This document shows, in pieces, positions 52,745 to 63,679 of a stretch of 64,000 nucleotides of DNA. Numbering within the stretch: position 1 is the first letter of the stretch; the number at the start of each line of letters is the position of its first letter. A program made the translations under genes and the position numbers. A model generated the notes under the pieces. It made no database searches. It saw only the letters and a list, made by a program, of their open reading frames with translations, and was not told where the DNA came from. Origin of the DNA: Bactericera cockerelli (lineage: Eukaryota > Arthropoda > Insecta > Hemiptera > Triozidae); NCBI GenBank assembly GCA_024516035.1, contig CM044955.1:54339257-54403256 (forward strand), given 5' to 3'.

Positions 52745-53000
52745 AAAAAAAAAAAAAAATGAGTGTTTCAGAGCCGTTTTTATTTTGTAGCCATGAAACA
52801 GGAGCTACTGTAGACGCTTATGATCTGTGTTGTAGCCTACCCATACCCATCCCGTAGTATGCCTCCCCTCTGATGGGCGAAAAGTGTATCGTTTACAAAC
52901 AGTTGTAACCAAATTAAGAATTTGTCGGCACGGGGGATCGAACCCGGGACCTTCCGCATGGCAAGCGAGTGCTTAACCACTGAGCTAATCGCACGCTTGA
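52745..53000 (-). repeat. SINE family A, reverse, internal deletion
   Basis: A-run, body and complete tRNA-like head (minus strand 'gattagctcagtggttaagc', 'ggttcgatcc') are present. About 50 bp of the body between 'gatgggcgaaaagtg' and 'tatcgtttacaaac' are missing. Confidence 0.8.
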
Positions 53001-53435
53001 ATTAAATTGAATTGAAATATCACTAGTTTGTACGTTTGAATTGAAAAAAAACGATTGAATTGAAATATCACTAGTAACACGCAACAACATAATGTGAGTG
53101 TTGTAAACACCTTAAATAGAAATGCGTTAATGATTACACATAAAATAGGGAATAGGTATTTCGCGTTTATCTCAGTGACGTGTTTCATCAAAAACATTTA
53201 TCCGGTTAGGAGAAAACACCAAACATCTATTTCCTATTCAAACATGTATTTTCATACGCGCATTTCTCTTTTAGGTGTTTTAAAACAATACGTGAGAATG
53301 ATTAAATCAAGCTAAGATCTCATTTCCTGGGTCACTAGGGGTTTAAATTCTTAAATAGGATGGAAAAATGAAGAAAAATAATTAAGAAATGAACTAGAAA
53401 TCCCGTAGATGGCAGAAAGGACTTACGAGAATTAA

Positions 53436-53677
53436 CCCAGATGGGGCTGACGTCCTTCCAGAAGGACGTCCTTCTGGAAGGACGTCAGCCCCTTCTGGTG
53501 AAAGGTACTACGTTGTGGATTTTTCCAATTAATTCAGCTTTTTTGAGGTTTGTTGGCGACACCTTAAGCTCTTTGTTTTGAGTCCGAGTGATAAGTTGAC
53601 AGCACTTATTTTGATTCAGGACTCAATTTATATCACTCCAAAAAAATAAAACAAAAAATTTCACCGCGTTATCTGGG
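53436..53677. mobile_element. MITE with TTAA target and a perfect 50-bp palindrome
   Basis: TTAA lies at 53432-53435 and 53678-53681, and short inverted ends read CCCAGAT / ATCTGGG. At 53443-53492 lies an exact palindrome made of GGGGCTGACGTCCTTCCAGA and its complement around a central ACGT. TTAA duplication and CCC ends are piggyBac-like; the family assignment is an inference. Confidence 0.6.
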
Positions 53678-53689
53678 TTAAGAAGCTTA

Positions 53690-54860
53690 GGGAATCGCTG
53701 AGAAAGGAAAAATTTCAAATTGAAAATGATGGGAAGGATTATTTAATACTCTTTAATTCCCCATTGAATTTTGAGAATTACTGAGATTTTATTCTGCCTT
53801 GGATACTTACTTTTGAACTGTGATTGCTGTATAATGTTTTTCTGAGATCAACAGAGTTTCAGGCTGCTTTTTTAAATAGTATGTCAGCCTATCTTTAATA
53901 TTATTAAATATCCTTCAAAGATGAGAGAGGGAGGTAGAGAAGAAAAAATATTAAGAGAGAAATAGAAGAGATCCGAGTTGTGCAGGATAATAAGTTGGAA
54001 GATTCAAAATTCGAAACCTTTGTTTATTGCACATTGCATAGTTGCATACATGTCTAATTAACGGCGCTCATAAAAACCATTCACACACTCGGTTTTTCTG
54101 GATTACCATAATAGCGCACCTTTACTGTTTGGTCATTAATGCATAATTAGGTATATTACGTTACAAATAAATGTATAACTCAATTCTTTAAATGATTTCT
54201 AAATAGCACAATTTAAGTCTCAAATTTCCTTGTGATTATGTACCATATGTTTGTATGTAAATGTATCTACGATGGCAAATTTTCGTATAAAAGTTATTTT
54301 TTAGCAAGATTTGATATCAAATGTTCGTATAAAAGGTGGCGGCAGCTTTTACTATTATTATTGTAAACTCAATGGTTTGCTTTAGTTTTTCTCAGTCGTA
54401 CACAACTCCGATGGTTCAGCAGCATACCAGGTTTATATGAAATACCAGGGTTCTGACATTAAACTAACCATTTCTCCAAAATAATAATAACAATAAAGAG
54501 GTTGACTACAATGACTACCTCTGCCTTGCCTTGGAAGCTTTGTTTGTTCTCGACATGGTAGGAGCACCACCGTAGTTCAGCAGTATTAACGTACCTAGTT
54601 AACATAGCAAGCAGTATGATTATTTTAAAAGCAAAACATTTCGCCTCAAACCAAAATGTTTCCCTACGAAGAAAAAAAAATCTCGCATTTTAATTCAAAA
54701 CAAAAACCACACGCCGCTGTGTGCTAAGTCGTAAACCCTAATCCCCAGGCGACGTAAATATTATGTTCGCTGGTATAAATAAACCTTGTAGTAAAATATG
54801 TTTATTAACTTTATATATAAATAGAGGTACATATAATTGTGTGTGTATGATGTGTGGTGT
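53690..54860. other. Gene-free AT-rich stretch
   Basis: No exon, RNA gene or clear repeat recognised. Confidence 0.4.
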
Positions 54861-54862
54861 GT

Positions 54863-56216
54863 AGGTGCGTTAAGCTGACAGCCCACCAGAACGGATTTTG
54901 ACCAAATAAGGCTCAACGTTTTGTGCTCGTTTTGTGCCGTTTTGTGCCAACAAAAGTTTATTTTGTACCCCTACCGTTCTCGAGATATAGACCCCCCCTA
55001 GGTGGGCTGCTAGCTTAACGTTAAGCTAGCAGCCCACCAGAACGGATTGGGTTGAGACTAGGTTTATTGGATTCGGCTCGTTTTGTGCCGTTTTGTGCCA
55101 AAAATATTTTTCTCCTGCGACCTTTCGTTCCCGAGATATTGACATTTGAAAAAGTCACTTTTTGGCGGGAAAATTTTTTTTCTTGGAATTTTCGGGATTT
55201 TTTTATACCATCGTTTTGTGCTCGTTTTGTGCTCCAACTTTTGTCATTAAAACTTTTTTTGTACCCCTACCGTTCTCGAGATATAGACCCCCCCCAGGTG
55301 GGCTGCTAGCTTAACGTTAAGCTAGCAGCCCACCAGAACGGATTGAGTTGAGACTAGGTTTATTGGATTCGGCTCGTTTTGTGCCGTTTTGTGCCAAAAA
55401 TATTTTTCTCCTGCGACCTTTCGTTCCCGAGATATTGACATTTGAAAAAGTCACTTTTTGGCGGGAAAATTTTTTTTCTTGGAATTTTCGGGATTTTTTT
55501 ATACCATCGTTTTGTGCTCGTTTTGTGCTCCAACTTTTGTCATTAAAACTTTTTTTGTACCCCTACCGTTCTCGAGATATAGACCCCCCCCCAGGTGGGC
55601 TGCTAGCTTAACGTTAAGCTAGCAGCCCACCAGAACGGATTGAGTTGAGACTAGGTTTATTGGATTCGGCTCGTTTTGTGCCGTTTTGTGCCAAAAATAT
55701 TTTTCTCCTGCGACCTTTCGTTCCCGAGATATTGACATTTGAAAAAGTCACTTTTTGGCGGGAAAATTTTTTTTCTTGGAATTTTCGGGATTTTTTTATA
55801 CCATCGTTTTGTGCTCGTTTTGTGCTCCAACTTTTGTCATTAAAACTTTTTTTGTACCCCTACCGTTCTCGAGATATAGACCCCCCCCAGGTGGGCTGCT
55901 AGCTTAACGTTAAGCTAGCAGCCCACCAGAACGGATTGAGTTGAGACTAGGTTTATTGGATTCGGCTCGTTTTGTGCCGTTTTGTGCCAAAAATATTTTT
56001 CTCCTGCGACCTTTCGTTCCCGAGATATTGACATTTGAAAAAGTCACTTTTTGGCGGGAAAATTTTTTTTCTTGGAATTTTCGGGATTTTTTTATACCAT
56101 CGTTTTGTGCTCGTTTTGTGCTCCAACTTTTGTCATTAAAACTTTTTTTGTACCCCTACCGTTCTCGAGATATAGACCCCCCCCAGGTGGGCTGCTAGCT
56201 TAACGTTAAGTAAGGA
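54863..56216 (+). repeat. Tandem array of a 296-bp unit with inverted ends (four full units)
   Basis: Units begin at about 55020, 55316, 55613 and 55909 (296-297 bp apart) and are almost identical. Diverged partial units flank them on the left (54863-55015) and right (56205-56340). Each unit starts GTTAAGCTAGCAGCCCACC and ends with its complement GGTGGGCTGCTAGCTTAAC, so every junction is a ~38-bp palindrome around AACGTT. The 85-87 codon open frame in each unit is a by-product of near-identity, not a gene family. Confidence 0.93.
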
Positions 56217-56809
56217 GCCCACCAGAAAGGATTTAGTTAAGACTAGATTCATTCGATCGGGTCGTTTAGTGCCCTTTTGCGCCAAAAATATTTTCCTACT
56301 ACGACCTTTCGTTCCCGTCACTTTATGGCGGGAATTGAGGTCACCGTGCGTGCAAGCTAGTGTATAAGCCACAGTGACTACTGTCAAGATTTTTTTTTAT
56401 CTGAGCTGGTTGTAGGATTTTTTATGGAAACTTTACATTTTACACAAAAATAGATCAATTTTAGATAGTCAGGAAGAAAGTTTTATCCTGCTTACTGAGA
56501 TTCGTAGAATTCTACGAATCGCAGTAAACAGGGCTTAGAATTTTTTATAAGCCATTAAAAATATCCAAAACTGGCCCGAGGAGTGATTTCAACATGATAT
56601 GAAGAAAAAATGTGAATAGCAGAGATAAATCACAAGCCAATATTAGCACTTTCGATTGTTTGGTTTCAATCGTGGGCGCCATCTTGCATCGGGAAAATGC
56701 TCAATACTAAAGTGACAATGTATTTGGAACCTAGAGGTCAATGAGCTATCAGAATCAATTCTAAACTTTTCTCTAGACGCCTATAATCGAAGTTAGCTGA
56801 GTGGTCGTT

Positions 56810-56965
56810 CCCAGTAGCTCAGTGGTCAAGGCGTCTACTGGTATTTCGGAGGTCGCGGTTTCGAAACCCAGCCGGAACGTGACAAGTTACCCTCTCATTT
56901 GGGGATTTGACCACTTACTGCTGCAATAATGGAACTAATTAGTCTTATAAATAAGGCGATATTAA
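56810..56965 (+). repeat. SINE family C
   Basis: Head 'ttcccagtagctcagtggtc' and 'cgcggtttcgaaacccagcc', body 'gtgacaagttaccctctcat', tail 'aataaggcgatatt'. Confidence 0.75.
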
Positions 56966-57229
56966 AATTATTCAGTTTTCCTCTTTAATCCAATTTTCAC
57001 CCAGACTAATTCCTCATAATATTTCAAGACACGCATGAACCGCCGTTATATTTTCTCTTCACTCTACATGGGGATTTGACACAAGGAAGAATTCTGGAGT
57101 ACTGTCTTTTCCCACAAATACTGTTTTTTCCCACAAATGTCCCCCCCCAAAAAAATATCCCCAACGAAGTGTCAGAAAAAGTATCCCGCGTGATTTATGG
57201 TCTACCTACATAATTATAATTATAATATA

Positions 57230-58884
57230 CAGGGTGTCCCACCAAACTTGGACACCTCAAATTACTCGGCCCCTGAAAGAGTTTTTGAAAAATAAAAAAA
57301 TCTAGGGTACATGTGCTAATTATGCGCTTTCAGTTAAGAAATTTTTTTTATACAGGGTGGTTCAAAAGTCAGAAATTGAGGTGTCAACTTTCGATTTTTA
57401 AATGGATTGACCTGAATTTTATTTGATAATTTTACTTCTAAATGATTTCTGAGTACTTTTTTAAACAAAAATATTACATACAGGGTGGTTTTTTTTCGAC
57501 CAATTTTTTTTCTAAATCTTGAATAACTCAAGTTCGGTTAATTTTTTCGATAACAAGAATAGAATGTGTTTGTGTAATGAATACACGTACTTTCAATTGG
57601 CATCAAAAATTTTTATACAGGGTGGTTCACAAGTGAAATAATGACTTGATTTTTTTTAAAACCGAGTTTTTTTAATTTTTTATTTAGGATTAATAATTCT
57701 CGTCTAATTTTACACACATTTCGTTAGTCATATCGAAAAACAAAACTAAAGTGTTGTACAGGGTGAGACATAATTTTTTTTGTAACACCCTGTATATGGG
57801 CAGTCAAAGAGACGCAAAATTAAATAGAAAGACTAAATATGCAAGAAAAATTTTGATTTTTAATTAAACTAAAAAGTTATGGTGTTTTAACTAATATTGT
57901 CGCATGGACCACCCTGTAGATATTTTCTTAAACCATCATATGGGTAGTCGAAACTGTCTAAAATTCAACGAGGAGTCCAAATCTGAAAGAAAAAAAATGA
58001 ATTCAAAAAGCCATGCTCAATTTTGTGTCTACACCTACCTACTTTTTATTTCAAGTTTTAAAATCATTCAGTGTGGACACCAAATTGAAAATGGCTTCAA
58101 ATTCGTGTTTTTTACTTGTTTTTCCCACATGATTTGAAGTGTTCGTTAAATTTTATACAACTTAGAGTACCTACATGATAGTTTAAGAAAATATCTACAG
58201 GGTGGTCCATGCGACAATATTAGTTAAAACACCATAACTTTTTAGTCTAATTAAAAATCAAAGTTTTTCTTGCATATGTAGTCTTTATATTTAATTTTGC
58301 GTCTTTTTGACTGCCCATATACAGGGTGTTACAAAAAAATTATGTCTCACCCTGTACAACACTTCAGTTTTGTTTTTCGATATGACTAACGAAAAATGTG
58401 TAAAATTAGACGAGAATTATTAATCCTAAATAAAAAATTAAAAAAACTCGGTTTTAAAAAAAATCAAGTCATTATTTCACTTGTGAACCACCCTGTATAA
58501 AATTTTTTGATGCCGATTGAAAGTGCGTGTATTCATTACACAAACACACTCTATTCTTGTTATCGAAAAAATTAACCGAACTTGAGTTATTCAAGATTTA
58601 GAAAAAAAATTGGTCGAAAAAAAAACCACCCTGTATGTAATATTTTTGTTTAAAAAAGTACTCAGAAATCATTTAGAAGTAAAATTATCAAATAAAATTC
58701 AGGTCGATCCATTTAAAAATCGAAAGTTGACACCTCAATTTCTGACTTTTGAACCACCCTGTATAAAAAAAATTTCATAACTGAAAGCGCATAATTAGCA
58801 CATGTACCCTAGATTTTTTTATTTTTCAAAAACTCTTTCAGGGGCCGAGTAATTTGAGGTGTCCAAGTTTGGTGGGACACCCTG
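57230..58884. mobile_element. 1655-bp inverted-repeat element with CAGGGTG modules
   Basis: Arms of about 715 bp (57230-57944 and 58170-58884) are near-identical reverse complements, with a ~225-bp centre that is itself weakly inverted. TA/TATA flanks both ends. Motif 'tacagggtg[tg]' recurs within each arm at roughly 120-140 bp steps (57229, 57354, 57480, 57616, 57757), often with a complementary 'caccctgta'. No protein is encoded. Confidence 0.9.
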
Positions 58885-59212
58885 TATACCTCTGATATAG
58901 ATGTTCAGGCAGATTTGAGTTTGATTGCACCAATATGTAAAAGATCAACCAGTGTGACATTCCAATCTGAATAAATACAATTAGGTATATTATATTAATT
59001 TAATTTCCATTTGCATATTTTGGGAATAAATTGAAAATTATTCAAGTAGGTTACCAATTAATTCGGTTTTTCAGTTGTGCAAGATCATTGGTTGGATGGT
59101 AGATACTGCTTAAAGCAATTATCCCACACTTTGCAATAATCTATGGAAATAAATTTGAATAGATTTTAATACAACAACAACAACAAAAAACACAATTGTC
59201 TTCAAGCAGAAA

Positions 59213-61024
59213 TAGTAATAGTAATAGTAATGTGTTTTATTTGTACATAAATACATAAAGTACATGATACAATGGTCAATATTAAGAATACTTAAAGGAA
59301 AATAAAATGGAATAGAAAGATAGACTCTGAGAAAGATTGTATATGGTTTAGAAGAAAAGAAAAAGAAGATAATAATAATAATTATAAATAAGATAATAAA
59401 TGATGAATTTCTAAACTCATATTTACATTTAGTTATTCTCATAAAACAGGAATTCATCTACTGAGTAAAATCCTTTTGTTTTAAGGAATGCCTTTAGTTC
59501 TGATATATTTTTCAGTGTTCCTTGTCTTTTTAATTTATTGTATTTATTGTAAATAACACGTATTTTAGTTATAGATAGTTTTTGTATATAGGTATATTTT
59601 GTTTTGTCTATTCTCAGCTCTTTATGATTGGATGCTCTAGTATTATGTTCATATTGTGTTGGCTCATATTGTTTAAAAAATTCATCATAGTGATGGTCAA
59701 TAAATTTTACACTTTCATGTATATAAATACATGGTAAGGTCAAAATATTCCATTTTGTAAATAATTCTCTACATGAAGCTCGATAAGACATGGAAAAGAT
59801 TGATCGGAGACTTGATTTTTGGGCTGAAAAAACCTTCTCTGAGTCACAAGAGTCGCCCCAAAACATTACACAATAGCTTAGTCGTGAATGTACATATCCA
59901 TAATACGCTGAAAAGGCTGCACTTAAATTTACTTGTTTTGCAATGAGTTTGAGGGCATAATTGAAAGAGTTAATGCTTTTTACCAGTTGCTCAATATGAG
60001 GTTTAAAATTCAATTTATGATCAATGGTGATGCCTAGAAAACGGGATGATTCTGTTTCAGTAATAGTGGCATTTTCATCCTCTAGGACTATATGAGGTTT
60101 TGAGGTTTTATTTGTGGGGTTAAAATTAATTATGCAGGTTTTATCCGAATTTACTATAAGCTTATTTGAGGTAAAGTAGTCAGTGAGTTCTGAGAGTGTT
60201 TTTTTAATTTCATCCTGAATTTCAATTTTGTTACTTCTTATGACGATATTGGTGTCATCTGCAAATAAGGGTGTTGTGTGTTGTACAAAGTGTGTTACAT
60301 CATTAATATATAATAGGAACAGCAAAGGACCGACCGTTGATCCTTGTGGTATTCCTCTTTTGACAAAGGTCCACTCAGATTTTATTGGACGACCCGTTGT
60401 GTCATCACGTGACACTACTCTTTGTTTTCTGCCAGAGATATATGAGGTAAGGAGTTCGAGGGCATCACCTCTTATGCCTAGTATTTCTAACTTGTTAAGT
60501 AGTATTGAATAATCTACCCTGTCAAAGGCTTTACTCAGATCAATCTGGAGGCTGACTACTTCTTCATCTTTATTCAAGCCCTCAACAATATCAGAAACTA
60601 GTTGAAAGACCGCTCTCGCAGTATTTCTGCCTCCTACAAAACCATTCTGGTCAAAGCTAATAATTTTGTTCTTAAGGATGAAATCCCATAATCTTTGTGT
60701 CAAAATTTTTTCATATATTTTTGCTATATTAGATAGAATTGAAATTGGTCTGTAATTAGTGATTTGATTTTTAGGACCTTTTTTGTGGAATAGCGTTATT
60801 TCAGCTTCCTTTAATTTAGTTGGAAAGATTTTTTTCTCAAAAGATTGATTTATAAGATATGCTATATGAGGAGCTAATAACTGTGCACAATGTTTTAGAA
60901 TACGAGTAGGTATTTCATCAGATCCTACAGAATTACTATTTTTTAGTTTTTTAATGGTTTTATAAACTTCAGAAAAATTAGTGGGCTCTAGAGGGTATAT
61001 TATAGTTTCATGTTCATGATCCAA
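59213..61024 (-). mobile_element. 5'-truncated non-LTR retrotransposon
   Basis: It holds the reverse transcriptase frame (59429-61024) and a ~215-bp 3' UTR ending 'gtacaaataaaacacatt' plus (ACT)n at about 59213-59232. The endonuclease part is absent. The sequence upstream of 61024 is unrelated. Confidence 0.8.
59429..61024 (-). CDS. LINE reverse transcriptase (ORF2 fragment), 531 codons open
   Basis: Reverse transcriptase motifs appear in order: NYRPISILSNIAKIYEKI, IISFDQNGFVGGRNT, LQIDLSKAFDRVDY (motif A Asp), GIPQGSTVGPLLFLLYINDV (motif B), PLFADDTNIVI (catalytic FADD in place of the usual YADD), LIVNSDKTCIINF, SRFLGITIDHKLNF. A C-terminal region of ~200 residues follows with a Cys/His-poor end. 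It belongs to the Jockey/CR1-like range of insect LINEs; the clade is not certain. The frame is open to its stop, so the insertion is fairly young, but the missing N-terminal endonuclease makes it unable to move by itself. The chosen Met is only the first in frame. Confidence 0.9.
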   Translation of the reverse strand: MDHEHETIIYPLEPTNFSEVYKTIKKLKNSNSVGSDEIPTRILKHCAQLLAPHIAYLINQSFEKKIFPTKLKEAEITLFHKKGPKNQITNYRPISILSNIAKIYEKILTQRLWDFILKNKIISFDQNGFVGGRNTARAVFQLVSDIVEGLNKDEEVVSLQIDLSKAFDRVDYSILLNKLEILGIRGDALELLTSYISGRKQRVVSRDDTTGRPIKSEWTFVKRGIPQGSTVGPLLFLLYINDVTHFVQHTTPLFADDTNIVIRSNKIEIQDEIKKTLSELTDYFTSNKLIVNSDKTCIINFNPTNKTSKPHIVLEDENATITETESSRFLGITIDHKLNFKPHIEQLVKSINSFNYALKLIAKQVNLSAAFSAYYGYVHSRLSYCVMFWGDSCDSEKVFSAQKSSLRSIFSMSYRASCRELFTKWNILTLPCIYIHESVKFIDHHYDEFFKQYEPTQYEHNTRASNHKELRIDKTKYTYIQKLSITKIRVIYNKYNKLKRQGTLKNISELKAFLKTKGFYSVDEFLFYENN

Positions 61025-61221
61025 TATTTATGATGATCTTTTTATGTAAGTGGGAAAACTTGGAAAATCCCGCGATATTACGGAATCATGGGATTTTCTT
61101 CACACAATCACAGCGAGAGAATTATTCCCTGTGTCAGAATCCCTCCACGTGTTTGTTTTTCACAATCCTTAGACATAATTTTACGTATATAAGACCATTA
61201 GGCCATCGTCGCTGACACGTT

Positions 61222-61437
61222 GAATAATAATAATAATAATATCGCCTTATTTATACTGCCCGATTAAGACTACTAGAGTCCTATTATTCCAGCAGTAAGA
61301 CCAAGACATAATTATTATTATGTAAGTGGTAAATTTCCCAAATAGGAGGATAACTTGTCATGTCCCGATTGGATTTCGAACCCACGACCTCTGGATTCAC
61401 AGAGTGCCGCCTTTACCACTGAGCTACCCGGACAGTA
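61222..61437 (-). repeat. SINE family C, reverse, full length
   Basis: (ATT)n, 'atcgccttatttatactgcc', 'ggataacttgtcatgtcccg' and head 'ccactgagctacc' reversed. Very similar to 33546-33765. Confidence 0.8.
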
Positions 61438-61555
61438 AAGTTGAATGCTCCGGTTCTAGTAAGATCACGAATTTGGGCAACGTCCAGCGGGGTGAAGAGT
61501 TTGAGATGCTAGTATTTTAGCCAAACGCAGGCTGGGTGGGGTATAATAATATTTC
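61438..61555 (+). repeat. SINE family F fragment
   Basis: 'ttgaatgctccggttctagt', 'gggcaacgtccagcggggtg' and 'gcaggctgggtggggt' are the 5S-like head and start of the shared body. Confidence 0.5.
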
Positions 61556-61996
61556 CGTGTCCGTAAATAGGCACAGATACCTATATAACGGTGGTGAAAG
61601 GATTAAATGAACGCCCAGATTTAATGTCTAGCCTCTTCCTTCCCAATGTGCATCTGAATGCACATTTTTTTGGTAATGCTATCATACCAAGACAAAATTG
61701 TCCCGCCTATAATAACGCACATAGTTCTCCTTCCTTTGAAAAAACCTCTGTGGTAAAGATCCGTTCACATTAAAGATTAAAATCAACATGAGTTCAGAAA
61801 AGTGTTTGTGCATTTGAATGCACCTAGGGAAGATACCATTACAAACCCTATATTGCGAATGTGCATTTGGATGCACATCGGGCAGGTACCACTACAAATG
61901 ATAAAAGCGCTTGGGAAGGAAGAGGCTAGGCTTCTTTCATATTATATCTATTTGGTTTTAACACTTTTAACGTCCTGATTTGAGATAGTCAGGACG
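61555..61996 (-). repeat. SINE family E tail (type 1), reverse, carrying a nested MITE
   Basis: 'ccgtgtccgtaaataggcac', 'gaacgcccagatttaatgtc' and, after the insertion, 'tatttggttttaacactttt' and 'aacgtcctgatttgagatag' are the reverse of the 8905-9259 tail. Confidence 0.75.
61632..61925. mobile_element. Nested MITE, 294 bp, CTAG target
   Basis: Inverted ends CCTCTTCCTTCCCAA / TTGGGAAGGAAGAGG are flanked by CTAG on both sides (61628-61631, 61926-61929), and the SINE is restored when it is removed. Inside are three near-palindromes of the type ATGTGCATCTGAATGCACAT. Confidence 0.8.
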
Positions 61997-62179
61997 TGTA
62001 GGAGATGCTGAGTTGCTACGGCAACACAAGTTGTTGATCGGAAAATACTTCTTTTCTCTTTTGAACCATTTTATCTTCAGTTGAATTTAGGAAACGTTTG
62101 AATTGTAACAAATATAAATTTGTCTTGTTTAAGTAATAAAAGTTCTTATCATTTATTTACAAAGTACGCTGATGTTACA
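61997..62179 (+). repeat. 5' LTR of a Ty3/gypsy-type element, 183 bp
   Basis: It begins TGTAGGAGATGC and ends GATGTTACA, with an AATAAA-type signal (agtaataaaag) near 62133. Position and ends fit an LTR; the 3' LTR is outside the window, so the borders are inferred. A primer-binding site starts at once with TGGTGTCAGGTG. Confidence 0.65.
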
Positions 62180-62197
62180 TGGTGTCAGGTGTGGGGT
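62180..62197 (+). promoter_or_regulatory. Primer-binding site
   Basis: TGGTGTCAGGTGTGGGG directly after the LTR has the TGG start expected for pairing with a tRNA 3' CCA end. The tRNA was not identified. Confidence 0.6.
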
Positions 62198-62224
62198 GAT
62201 TAATTGAGTGAATTAAAATTAATA

Positions 62225-63679
62225 ATGGAATGTCGCGTACCAAATAAGTTCGACGGAGAGCAGGAAAATCTGAATGATCAGTGGAAGAAATTTATACAAC
62301 AGTTTGAACTATTCTTAAAAGCGTCGGAGAAAGAGGCAGCTAAAGATGACGGTAAGGTAGCATTACTTTTGAACATTGGAGGAGAATCACTGCTTGATAT
62401 TTACAATGCTTTGGAACTTAGTAAGAAGACAAAGTATAATGAAGTGAGAGATGCATTACAGAAATATTTTGAACCCACTAAGAATATTATTTATGAAAGG
62501 TATAAATTCTTGAGTTATCCTCCACAAAACAATGATCAAAGTATTGACCATTATGTGTTAGAGTTGAAAAAACGAGTGACCAGTTGCGAATATCATGTTG
62601 AAGAAAGAAACAATATGGTTAGAGACAAATTCGTAATGGGAGTGAAGGACATTAACTTGAGATGTAGATTCCTAGACGAAAATAAATTAACCCTAGATCA
62701 AGCAGTGGATTTAGCCAAGAAATATCACACAGTAAGATACCAATCAAATGATATGTCCAAGTTAGATATGACTAGCAAAGAAGAAAAATATGAGAAAGAA
62801 GTTGATTTTGTGAGGAAGAAAAGATTTACTAGTCAGAATGATTGTAATAAGTGCGGTAGGTTCCACAATGACAGTATGATTTGCCCAGCTATAAATGGGA
62901 TTTGTTATTTCTGCCAGAAAAGGGGACATTTTGCCTCAAAATGCATTTTGAAGAGTCAAAGAAATGATAACTATACTGACAGGTCAAAATTATTTTCTAA
63001 AGACTACAGAGATAATAATCGAGCGTCTTATGGAAACGGAAGGAGAGTGCAGTTACTGGAAGAAGAGAATGCTGAGTATTCAAGGAGGCAGGCTCCGAAT
63101 GAAAATGTGATGGAAATGTTACAAGTAGATTCTTTGGGTAAAAATATCGAAACCGAGTGGAATGAAAGAATAAAATTAAAGAATAGATACATAGAGTGTA
63201 AATTAGATACAGGCGCACAGTGCAACGCTATTTCATTAAATTTGGTTAAATCTTTGTATTATTCTGATAATGATTATGTACTAGAGAAACTGATAAAGCC
63301 AACTGATATGAAATTAATTGCTTACAGTAATAATACAATTAAACCAATAGGTACTATTGTAATACCGAGCTTTATCAAAGGCAAATATTATCCTTTAAAA
63401 TTTGTGGTGATTGATCTAAAATCAAAACCTATCCTTGGATTAAATACCTGTTCTAAGACTGGATTAGTTAACAGACTATCAAGCAGTGATAAAATTTTTG
63501 AGTCAAAAGAAGATTTAATTTTTCATGAATCAGAATTCACAGGGACAGGAAAGCATAAAGCAGACAGCAATATTTTCATCAATGAATTGGCTCCGGGTCC
63601 AAGTTATCCAGCACATGAGAAGAAATTGAAAATGGCGTTATATGCCAGAGAGAGAGAGAGACGGATTTCCAGCAAGTAA
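62225..63679 (+). CDS. Gag-protease of a Ty3/gypsy-type retrotransposon
   Basis: An open frame from the first ATG. An N-terminal capsid-like region (~1-170) has QWKKFIQQFELFLKASEKEA and QSIDHYVLELKKRVTSCEYH. Two zinc knuckles lie near residues 208-240: CNKCGRFHNDSMIC and CYFCQKRGHFASKC. An aspartic protease follows, with the active site CKLDTGAQCNAI near 325 and the second strand PILGLNTCSKTGLV. The arrangement is typical of insect gypsy-type elements with gag and protease before pol. The frame ends in an AGAGAG run, where the pol frame continues one base off; reverse transcriptase is missing between here and integrase. Confidence 0.9.
   Translation: MECRVPNKFDGEQENLNDQWKKFIQQFELFLKASEKEAAKDDGKVALLLNIGGESLLDIYNALELSKKTKYNEVRDALQKYFEPTKNIIYERYKFLSYPPQNNDQSIDHYVLELKKRVTSCEYHVEERNNMVRDKFVMGVKDINLRCRFLDENKLTLDQAVDLAKKYHTVRYQSNDMSKLDMTSKEEKYEKEVDFVRKKRFTSQNDCNKCGRFHNDSMICPAINGICYFCQKRGHFASKCILKSQRNDNYTDRSKLFSKDYRDNNRASYGNGRRVQLLEEENAEYSRRQAPNENVMEMLQVDSLGKNIETEWNERIKLKNRYIECKLDTGAQCNAISLNLVKSLYYSDNDYVLEKLIKPTDMKLIAYSNNTIKPIGTIVIPSFIKGKYYPLKFVVIDLKSKPILGLNTCSKTGLVNRLSSSDKIFESKEDLIFHESEFTGTGKHKADSNIFINELAPGPSYPAHEKKLKMALYARERERRISSK

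Noticed and set aside
50640..54860. Looked for the missing membralin transmembrane exons and for other genes
   Set aside because: No conserved stretch with flanking AG/GT was found.
55052..56198. Four near-identical 85-87 codon open frames, looking like a small gene family
   Set aside because: Spacing equals the 296-bp satellite unit, stops fall in the inverted end, and there is no start context, intron or domain. Near-identity at all positions argues against coding constraint.
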